A stretch of 8,040 nt of DNA, taken from the NCBI GenBank assembly GCA_016280485.1, contig JAEEGU010000076.1:1-8040 (forward strand). The letters run 5' to 3'. Shown piece by piece: positions 1 through 5,993 of the stretch. Below the pieces are notes generated by a model. It searched no databases, was not told the origin of the DNA, and saw nothing but the letters and a program-made list of their open reading frames with translations. A program made the translations under genes and the position numbers. Position 1 is the stretch's first letter; each line of letters opens with the position of its first letter. This DNA comes from Bacillota bacterium (GTDB lineage Bacteria > Bacillota > Clostridia > Peptostreptococcales > Anaerovoracaceae).

Positions 1-596
1 CCCGAGGTTACGAACACCCAGATCGGGAAAAATATCGAAAAAATCTTTCCGATTGTGCTGTCGGCACCTGTCGCCATCCAAACCGCGAGGCAGACAAGCC
101 AATTGCAAAGCACGCCAAGTACGAATGCTTTGCCAAAGGCGAGGTTGCATTTGCCCGCCGCAATCTTTACCGTCATGCCGCCGAGTAAGTCCGCACCGCT
201 TGAAAAAAGGCCCGAATAGTACATTAGATAAGCGATAAGCACTGCGCCCACAAAGTTTCCGATGTAAACGACCACCCAGTTTCTGAGCATGGCCCCGCAG
301 GTAATCTTTTTGTTAAGAAGCGTCGCTGTCATCAGTGCATTTCCTGTGAAAAGCTCGCCTCCTGCGAGGATTACCATGATGAGTCCTGCTGCAAACATTG
401 CGCCTGCCAGTGCTTTTCCAAGTCCAAAGGTAAGCGGCTGCGAGAGAAGCCCGAAGGTTGCCATATTAGACCCTTCGGCGCCAAACGCAATGAATGCTCC
501 CGCCAAAATTGCGAGCAGGAACATCTTTCCGATAGGAAGAGCCGCCTTCCCCTCGCCTGCCTTTATTGTTGCTTTTAAGATTTCATTTTTCGTCAT
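1..596 (-). CDS. Formate/nitrite transporter (FNT) family channel, 3' end cut by window edge
   Basis: This is the first 198 residues of a membrane channel of the FocA/NirC/HSC family, pentameric proteins that pass small monovalent anions such as formate, nitrite or hydrosulfide across the cytoplasmic membrane. Several hydrophobic helices are visible. So are the family signatures GGELFTGN (residues 79-86), GVLCNWLVCLAVW (161-173) and FFPIWVFVTSG (189 to the edge). The window stops just before the place where the family normally has a conserved FEH-type motif with the gating histidine, so roughly 60-80 residues are missing. The start is ATG at 596, with AGGTGG at 605-600 as ribosome binding site; an intrinsic terminator lies just upstream. 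In a fermenting anaerobe formate is the likeliest substrate, but the subfamily cannot be decided without the C-terminus. Family assignment is firm; substrate is inference. Confidence 0.93.
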   Translation of the reverse strand, partial: MTKNEILKATIKAGEGKAALPIGKMFLLAILAGAFIAFGAEGSNMATFGLLSQPLTFGLGKALAGAMFAAGLIMVILAGGELFTGNALMTATLLNKKITCGAMLRNWVVVYIGNFVGAVLIAYLMYYSGLFSSGADLLGGMTVKIAAGKCNLAFGKAFVLGVLCNWLVCLAVWMATGADSTIGKIFSIFFPIWVFVTS

Positions 597-616
597 GTTC
601 CACCTATAAGCCTATT

Positions 617-645
617 AAGAAAAAGCCACATCAAATGATGTGGCT
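617..645 (-). terminator. Intrinsic terminator upstream of the FNT gene
   Basis: On the minus strand AGCCACATC (645-637) pairs perfectly with GATGTGGCT (632-624) across a 4-base ATTT loop, and is followed by TTTTTCTT. It lies about 12 bases before the FNT ribosome binding site, so it would stop transcription arriving from yebC or from a promoter in the intergenic region before it reaches the FNT gene. That placement suits a conditional attenuator better than a simple end-of-operon stop. The reverse direction has no comparable U-tract. Confidence 0.85.
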
Positions 646-649
646 ATGT

Positions 650-815
650 TTTCAACACACAGAAATCCCCGAATAACCGTCAGACCGTTAATTGACTCCC
701 TATCAGTGATAGGTGGGTGCCCTGCACACAGGTTCTGCCTTCCCCTGGCCATAATGGGGGGCCTGACATAGACTGCGTGACGCGGAATCCCGGAGTTAAA
801 GTGTAGGTTCAATTA
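650..815 (-). ncRNA. Candidate structured leader RNA or small RNA of unrecognised class
   Basis: The region between yebC and the FNT gene carries no convincing ORF but has much pairing potential. On the minus-strand transcript, ACAC (804-801) can pair with GTGT (660-657), CTCCG (795-791) with CGGGG (671-667), and CCG plus TCA (785-783, 780-778) with TGA plus CGG (682-680, 679-677). These would form a closing rod. Inside lie three local hairpins: 762-756 with 745-737 (seven pairs, AA bulge), CCTG/CAGG (732-721), and CCTATC/GATAGG (713-699). An intrinsic terminator follows directly. The architecture suits a riboswitch-like attenuator, or a free-standing RNA such as 6S. I looked for THF, ZTP, SAM and TPP core sequences and saw none that hold up. 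I found no strong promoter just upstream. The strand is inferred mainly from the terminator, since some helices fit the plus strand as well. The exact ends are unknown. Confidence 0.5.
697..713. repeat. Perfect 15-bp palindrome resembling a tet operator core
   Basis: CCTATCA-G-TGATAGG (699-713) is a perfect inverted repeat. Bases 697-712 (TCCCTATCAGTGATAG) match the first 16 bases of the Tn10 tetO2 operator as I remember it; the next three bases differ. It could be a binding site for a TetR-family regulator, or simply the DNA of hairpin 713-699 in the leader RNA. No regulator gene lies in the window, so the function is open. Confidence 0.45.
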
Positions 816-857
816 AATGATCTTAACGCGAGATTCAGGAAATTTCTTATTAATATT

Positions 858-1589
858 CTACTCCTCTTCCGCCCAAAGGTCAATACCGCAGTTGGTATAA
901 ACATTCTGTACGTCGTCGTTTTCTTCGAGCAGGTCAATCATCTTGCGGAGCTGCTTGATGATGGACTTGTCTGTCGGATTGGATTCCATGCTGGGAACCT
1001 GTTCGATTTCGGAAGAAGCAAGCTCGTAGCCCGCTGCTGTGAGTGCGCTGTGCACGTCTGTATAAACCGAAGGATCGCATGTGATTTCGAAGTTGTCCTC
1101 GTTAACAACCATATCGTCTGCGCCTGCCTCGAGCATATCCTCCATCAGTTTATCCTCGTCTACGCCCTCTTTTTCAATGATTATAACGCCCTTGCGCGCG
1201 AACATGTAGGATACGCAGCCCGGTGCACCGAGGTTTCCGCCGTATTTATCGAATGTGGATCTAACCGAAGCAGTAGTTCTGTTTCTGTTGTCTGTAAGAG
1301 CGTCAACGATTACAGCAACACCGCCTGCACCGTAGCCCTCAAAGCTGAGTTCTTCGTAGGTCTCGCCTGCAAGCTCGCCTGTACCCTTCTGGATTGCTCT
1401 CTTTATATTGTCGTTCGGAACGCCTACACTCTTTGCTTTTTCAATCGCTACACGAAGAGATGCGTTGTATTCCGGATCTCCACCGCCCTTTGCAGCTACT
1501 GTAATAGCTCTTGCATATTTTGTGAAGATAGCAGCTCTTTTGCTGTCCTGAGCCGCCTTACGTCCTGCAATTGTACCGTGTCTACCCAT
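858..1589 (-). CDS. yebC: YebC/TACO1-family translation factor or transcriptional regulator
   Basis: This 243-residue protein has the normal length and layout of the YebC/PmpR/TACO1 family: an N-terminal helical domain opening MGRHGTIAGRKAAQDSKRAAIFTK, with the family's GVPNDNIKRAIQKGTG segment near residues 57-72, then the GYGAGGVAVIVDALTDNRNRT signature (about 85-105), GGNLGAPGCVSYMF, and an acidic C-terminus. Family members were first described as DNA-binding regulators. More recent work ties bacterial YebC and mitochondrial TACO1 to relief of ribosome stalling, especially at proline-rich stretches. The start is well supported: AAGGAGG lies 7 bases before the ATG. A promoter of its own overlaps the end of the upstream activase gene. 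No terminator follows the stop codon directly, so transcription may continue into the structured region before the FNT gene. The protein looks intact, with no odd features. Confidence 0.95.
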   Translation of the reverse strand: MGRHGTIAGRKAAQDSKRAAIFTKYARAITVAAKGGGDPEYNASLRVAIEKAKSVGVPNDNIKRAIQKGTGELAGETYEELSFEGYGAGGVAVIVDALTDNRNRTTASVRSTFDKYGGNLGAPGCVSYMFARKGVIIIEKEGVDEDKLMEDMLEAGADDMVVNEDNFEITCDPSVYTDVHSALTAAGYELASSEIEQVPSMESNPTDKSIIKQLRKMIDLLEENDDVQNVYTNCGIDLWAEEE

Positions 1590-1646
1590 GGAGACACCTC
1601 CTTAACTTATAATATTTAAATTTGCTTTTGCACATAGTACTCAAAA

Positions 1647-1675
1647 ATTATACTACAACTCTTTCTTCTTTTCAA
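1647..1675 (-). promoter_or_regulatory. Sigma-A-type promoter for yebC, overlapping the 3' end of the activase gene
   Basis: On the minus strand TTGAAA (1675-1670) is followed after exactly 17 bases by TATAAT (1652-1647), a near-consensus housekeeping promoter. The -35 box lies inside the last codons of the activase gene, and the -10 box directly follows its TAG stop. Transcription would start near 1640, giving a 5' leader of about 50 bases with the AAGGAGG ribosome binding site. Confidence 0.7.
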
Positions 1676-4600
1676 GATTTTTGTAAGCCGTACTCATCAT
1701 GAGCTTTATGCGGTTTAGCTGGTTTACATCCGACGCACCCGGGTCGTAATCGACCGCTACGATGTTTGCATAAGGGTTACGTTTTCTGAGAGCCTTTAGC
1801 ATTCCCTTGCCCGTCACGTGGTTCGGCAGGCATGCAAACGGCTGGAGGCATGCAATATTCTCCACCCCTCCGTCGATGAGTTCTACCATTTCGCCGGTCA
1901 GAAGCCAGCCCTCGCCGCACTGATTGCCGAGTGAGATTATTTCCTGCGCCTTTTCGGCTGTCTCCTCAATTGTGCTAGGCTGGATGAAGCGCGTGCCTTT
2001 GAGTGCTTCGCGATAAGGCTTTCTGAAGAACTCTACCGCGCGCATCAGAGCATCGTTTAAGAGCATCGTCTTCTTTGTGCCCGACAGCACCTCATGATTG
2101 AAGCGCTCGCTGTAGAAGCCGTAGTGGAAGAAGTCGATAAGGTCAAGGACTACCGCCTCTCCACCCTCTCTTTCGATGATTCCTACAAGGTCGTTGTTTG
2201 CAGTCGGATGGTATTTTACGAGGATCTCGCCTACTACGCCAACCTTTGGCTTTACCATATCCGTATGGATAGGAAGCTCATTAAAGCGCTTTGCGATTTC
2301 CTTCATCAGCTTTTTATATTCGCGCATGCTGCCGGTCTTCATGATTTCGGTAGCCTTTGCATTTAATTCCTCGTAGAGCGCATTCGCAGAGCCCGGCTCT
2401 ATCTCGTAAGGACGAGTTGCGTAGAGCACCTTCATGAACATATCGCCAAAGATTAGTGCCATAACCGCACGCTTAAGTACAGCAGGTGTGAACTTAAAGC
2501 CCGGATTGCTCTCAAGGCCTGCCATGTTAACGCTGATTACAGGAACTTGCTCCATTTTGAGGTCCTTTAATGCTTTACGAAGGAGCGCGATATAGTTTGA
2601 CGCTCTGCACTGGCCGCCCGTCTGCGACATAAATACCGCGGTCTTGTTAAGGTCGTAATTTCCCGATTTGAGACCCGCAATTATCTGTCCGAGTGAAACT
2701 ATCGTAGGATAGCATGCATCGTTATTGATGTATTTAAGGCCCTCCTCAACCGCGTTTTTGGTAACGCTCGGGAGCAGCACCGCATTGTAGCCGCAGTGTG
2801 CCATCGCAGGCTCAAGGAGCCTGAAATGAATCGGCGACATCTGAGGAATCAGGATAGTGTAATCCTTTCTCATTTCCTCAGTGAAGACCCTGCGCTCATA
2901 GCCGCTTTCATCGTCTATATGTTTAATCTCGTTACGCGCTCTCTCGCCGATAGCCGCCTTTAGAGACCTGATTCTGATCTTTGCGGCACCGAGGTTCGAG
3001 CCCTCGTCGATTTTAAGTACCGTATAGAGCTTGTTGTGCTTTGAGCAGATTTCCTGTACCTGGTCGGTTGTAACCGCATCCACGCCGCAGCCAAAGCTGT
3101 TGAGCTGGATGATTTCAACATCGTCCGTGGTGCCGACGAATTCCGCCGCCTTGTAGAGTCTGCTGTGGAACATCCACTGATCAAGAACTCTGACAGGTCT
3201 GGGGAGCTTCCCAAGGTGAGCCACGCTGTCCTCGGTGAGAACCACCATATCAAACTGAGTAACGAGTCTGTCTATACCGTGGTTGATTTCGGGATCGAGG
3301 TGGTATGGCCTGCCAGCCAGCACGATTGATTTTTTGCCGTGTGCTCTTGCAAACTTTAATGCCTCTACGCCCTTCTTTCGGATTTCCTCCTTGAAGGCTG
3401 TATCCTCTTTACGTGCAGCCTGTACTGCAGCCATAATGCGCTGCTTTGTGAGGCCGAACTCTCCGAATACCTTTGCAAGCTCTCTTACCAGATTGCTGTC
3501 ATTGTCATAAGGCAGGAACGGATGCAGGAAACGCACATTGTGCTCCTCGAACACATCGTCCATATTGTTTGCGATTACCTCCGGGTAAGTCGCTACAATC
3601 GGACAGTTGTAATGGTTTGGAGCTGTATCGTCCTCTGAGCGCTCGTAGTTTATGCTAGGATAGAATATGAATTTAATTCCATCGTTTACAAGCGCCTTTA
3701 TATGACCGTGCACCAGTTTTGCCGGATAGCACGCCGTATCAGAGGAAATGGTATCCATGCCCGATTCATATATTTTCTTTGAAGAAAGCGGCGAAAGGAT
3801 TACTCTGAATCCGAGATCCGTCAGGAAGGTAAACCAGAACGGATAGTTTTCGTACATATTGAGCACCCTCGGTATACCGATGGTCGCAATCGCTTTGCTT
3901 TCAGGAATAGGCTCATAGCTGAAGAGCCTCTCATATTTGTATTTGAAGAGGTTTGGCAGAATCGAGTTTTCTGTCTGCTTGCCCTCGCCCTTTTCACATC
4001 TGTTACCTGTGATGAAGATGCTGCCGTCGTTAAACTTGCTGATGGTCAGCATGCAGCTGTTTTCGCAGCCCTTGCAGCGGCTATGCGAATTTGTTACCTC
4101 AAAATCATCAAGCTTTTCAGGTCCGTAGATGGTGCTGGGTTCACCGTCATCATTTCTCATGGCAATGAGAGCCGCACCGTAAGCACCCATGATGCCTGCA
4201 ATGTCGGGACGCACAACCTCGCGCCCGAGGATTCTCTCGATGCTGCGAAGGATTGCATCATTTAAGAATGTGCCGCCCTGTACAACGACCTTTTCGCCCG
4301 CTTCCTCAGGGTTACGGAGCTTGATAACCTTGTATAGAGCATTACGAATAACCGAATAGGACAGTCCTGCGCTGATGTCACCGATGCTCGCACCCTCTTT
4401 CTGGGCCTGCTTTACCTTTGAGTTCATGAAAACCGTGCAGCGTGTGCCAAGGTCCACCGGGTTCTTTGCAAAAAGTGCTTCCTGTGCGAAATCCGGCACC
4501 TGCATGTCCACGCTCTTTGCATAGGTCTCGATAAAGGAGCCGCAGCCCGAAGAGCATGCTTCGTTGAGCATGATGTTGTAGATGGCGTTATCCTTTATCT

Positions 4601-5894
4601 TCATGCACTTCATGTCCTGGCCGCCGATGTCGAGGATGAAGTCTACGCCCGGCAGGAATTCTTCAGCCGCTTTGTAGTGTGCCATCGTCTCAATTTCGCC
4701 GTAGTCGACCTTGAGTGCCGCCTTAATGAGGCCTTCGCCGTAGCCGGTAACGGTGGCCTTGGCGATGTGTGCTTCTTTAGGAAGTATGCTGTAAAGCTCG
4801 CGCAGCATCGTGATGGTGGCATCGATTGGCTTGCCTTCGTTGCCCTTGTAGAACGAGTATAGCAGGTTCTTGTTTTCGTCGATGAGTGCAGCCTTTGTGG
4901 TGGTCGAGCCCGCGTCGATTCCAAGGTACACCTTGCCCTTTGCGGAGCTGAGTTCTCCGCGACGGATTTTATCCCTGTCGTGACGCGTACGGAATGTATC
5001 GTAATCCTCCTGCGACTCGAAAAGCGGAGCGAGGTATTTTGTTTCGCTCATCATTTCAGGGGTCGCGGTAGTGATTCTTTCAATTAATTTATCAATGTTC
5101 TGAACCGGATGCTTCAAAGACAGCATTGCCGCACCGATTGCGACGAAATACTGGCTGTTATCGGGGAAAATGACGTTTTCAGGCTTAAGCTCGAGCGTTT
5201 CGATAAAGCGCGCACGAAGCTCCGAAAGGAAGCTAAGTGGCCCTCCGAGGAAGGCTACGTTACCGCGAATCGTACGGCCGCACGCAAGTCCGCTGATGGT
5301 CTGATTTACAACCGCCTGGAAGATGGAAGCCGCAAGGTCGGAGATAGCCGCACCCTCGTTGATGAGAGGCTGGATGTCGGTTTTTGCAAATACTCCGCAA
5401 CGAGCCGCAATCGGATAGATGATTTTATAGCCCTTTGCGGCCTCGTTAAGGCCCGCAGCATCGGTGTTAAGGAGCACCGCCATCTGGTCAATAAAAGCAC
5501 CTGTACCACCGGCACAGGTTCCGTTCATGCGTTGTTCGATTGTTTTATCGTAAAAGGTAATCTTGGCGTCCTCGCCGCCAAGCTCGATAGCAACACTTGT
5601 TTCCGGAATCAGTTCTTCTACTGTTTTTGAGCAGGTAACAACCTCCTGCTCGAACGCTACATCAAGGAGCTTCGAAAGTGACAATCCACCCGAGCCTGTG
5701 ATGCAGGCGTTGATTTCGGAAAGGTCTATACCCTTTGCGGTAAGGTCGTCCTTCATTTCGCGAAGGAGCTCTTCGACCTTTGAGAAGACACTGGACATGT
5801 GCCTTTCGTATCTGCTGTAGATGATTTCACCGGATTCATTTAATAAAACAAGCTTTACCGTAGTGGATCCAACGTCAATACCTAGTTTGTTCAA
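1653..5894 (-). CDS. Giant 2-hydroxyacyl-CoA dehydratase activase-like protein (two ASKHA ATPase domains plus dehydratase-like C-terminal half)
   Basis: The protein has 1413 residues. Domain 1 (about 1-265) and domain 2 (about 322-580) are both BadF/BcrA/HgdC-type ASKHA ATPases. Each has its phosphate-1 motif (DVGSTT 7-12; DAGSTT 327-332), phosphate-2 motif (GGEDAK 106-111; GGQDMK 424-429), and two cysteines 39 residues apart (C127/C166; C447/C486) that match the ligands of the bridging [4Fe-4S] cluster in HgdC. A cysteine cluster follows (C607, C610, C614, C633). Next come a DUF2229-like region (about 665-960; DTACYPAK, GRPYHLDPEI, SFGCGVDA) and a related second segment (about 1012-1400; DACYPT, TGGQCRASN, QCGEGWLLTGE). 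In this family ATP hydrolysis drives low-potential electrons into a dehydratase for radical dehydration of 2-hydroxyacyl-CoA. The substrate here is unknown, and no separate HgdA/HgdB gene lies nearby. The start is TTG at 5894, 7 bases after AGAGG. It is probably cytoplasmic and oxygen-sensitive. Family is firm, reaction is inference. Confidence 0.93.
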   Translation of the reverse strand: MNKLGIDVGSTTVKLVLLNESGEIIYSRYERHMSSVFSKVEELLREMKDDLTAKGIDLSEINACITGSGGLSLSKLLDVAFEQEVVTCSKTVEELIPETSVAIELGGEDAKITFYDKTIEQRMNGTCAGGTGAFIDQMAVLLNTDAAGLNEAAKGYKIIYPIAARCGVFAKTDIQPLINEGAAISDLAASIFQAVVNQTISGLACGRTIRGNVAFLGGPLSFLSELRARFIETLELKPENVIFPDNSQYFVAIGAAMLSLKHPVQNIDKLIERITTATPEMMSETKYLAPLFESQEDYDTFRTRHDRDKIRRGELSSAKGKVYLGIDAGSTTTKAALIDENKNLLYSFYKGNEGKPIDATITMLRELYSILPKEAHIAKATVTGYGEGLIKAALKVDYGEIETMAHYKAAEEFLPGVDFILDIGGQDMKCMKIKDNAIYNIMLNEACSSGCGSFIETYAKSVDMQVPDFAQEALFAKNPVDLGTRCTVFMNSKVKQAQKEGASIGDISAGLSYSVIRNALYKVIKLRNPEEAGEKVVVQGGTFLNDAILRSIERILGREVVRPDIAGIMGAYGAALIAMRNDDGEPSTIYGPEKLDDFEVTNSHSRCKGCENSCMLTISKFNDGSIFITGNRCEKGEGKQTENSILPNLFKYKYERLFSYEPIPESKAIATIGIPRVLNMYENYPFWFTFLTDLGFRVILSPLSSKKIYESGMDTISSDTACYPAKLVHGHIKALVNDGIKFIFYPSINYERSEDDTAPNHYNCPIVATYPEVIANNMDDVFEEHNVRFLHPFLPYDNDSNLVRELAKVFGEFGLTKQRIMAAVQAARKEDTAFKEEIRKKGVEALKFARAHGKKSIVLAGRPYHLDPEINHGIDRLVTQFDMVVLTEDSVAHLGKLPRPVRVLDQWMFHSRLYKAAEFVGTTDDVEIIQLNSFGCGVDAVTTDQVQEICSKHNKLYTVLKIDEGSNLGAAKIRIRSLKAAIGERARNEIKHIDDESGYERRVFTEEMRKDYTILIPQMSPIHFRLLEPAMAHCGYNAVLLPSVTKNAVEEGLKYINNDACYPTIVSLGQIIAGLKSGNYDLNKTAVFMSQTGGQCRASNYIALLRKALKDLKMEQVPVISVNMAGLESNPGFKFTPAVLKRAVMALIFGDMFMKVLYATRPYEIEPGSANALYEELNAKATEIMKTGSMREYKKLMKEIAKRFNELPIHTDMVKPKVGVVGEILVKYHPTANNDLVGIIEREGGEAVVLDLIDFFHYGFYSERFNHEVLSGTKKTMLLNDALMRAVEFFRKPYREALKGTRFIQPSTIEETAEKAQEIISLGNQCGEGWLLTGEMVELIDGGVENIACLQPFACLPNHVTGKGMLKALRKRNPYANIVAVDYDPGASDVNQLNRIKLMMSTAYKNLEKKKEL

Positions 5895-5908
5895 TTCATT
5901 ACCTCTTT
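5892..5908 (-). promoter_or_regulatory. Ribosome binding site that selects a TTG start for the activase-like gene
   Basis: AGAGG sits 7 bases before TTG (5894-5892), which opens the frame MNKLGIDVGSTT. This fits the usual N-terminus of HgdC-type ATPases, where the phosphate-1 loop begins within the first ten residues. A nearer ATG (5899-5897) is in another frame and reads ATGAATTGA, so it stops after two codons. It is also only two bases from the AGAGG core, too close for good initiation. Confidence 0.75.
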
Positions 5909-5929
5909 TATTAAAGTTAAATACAACTC

Positions 5930-5958
5930 ATTCTAACATACGAGTTTAACTTTCACAA
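5930..5958 (-). promoter_or_regulatory. Candidate sigma-A promoter for the activase-like gene
   Basis: On the minus strand TTGTGA (5958-5953) is followed after 17 bases by TAGAAT (5935-5930). Each box matches consensus at four or five of six positions. The start of transcription would be near 5923, about 29 bases before the TTG codon, in an AT-rich gap after the MATE gene. Confidence 0.55.
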
Positions 5959-5971
5959 TATATATAGGTAG

Positions 5972-5993
5972 AAAAAATCAAATTTAGTTTTTT
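5972..5993. terminator. Weak all-AT inverted repeat over the end of the MATE gene
   Basis: Six A (5972-5977) and six T (5988-5993) enclose the near-palindrome TCAAATTTAG, and the repeat covers the MATE stop codon. The minus-strand transcript could form an A-U hairpin ending in a run of U. With no G-C pairs in the stem it would be a poor terminator, and it is the only candidate I see after this gene. Confidence 0.25.

Noticed and set aside
615..812. 65-codon minus-strand reading frame between yebC and the FNT gene
   Set aside because: It begins with TTG, has no ribosome binding site, runs through the terminator hairpin, and its product has no recognisable family. The region is better explained as structured RNA.
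650..815. 6S RNA as a firm call
   Set aside because: Length and rod-like closing helix would fit, but I cannot identify the conserved central bubble sequences, and no strong promoter sits directly upstream. Kept only as an alternative.
606..857. THF riboswitch, prompted by the neighbouring formate transporter and the CGCGTTAAG string at 830-822
   Set aside because: Only that short string resembles the class. The required GGTGAATC and closing GCTCC-type 3' segments are absent.
1050..1619. 189-codon plus-strand reading frame
   Set aside because: It is a shadow of yebC on the opposite strand, with no ribosome binding site and a cysteine-rich sequence without family features.
5109..5630. 173-codon plus-strand reading frame
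   Set aside because: It lies wholly inside the activase-like gene on the opposite strand; the minus-strand frame carries the conserved ATPase motifs.
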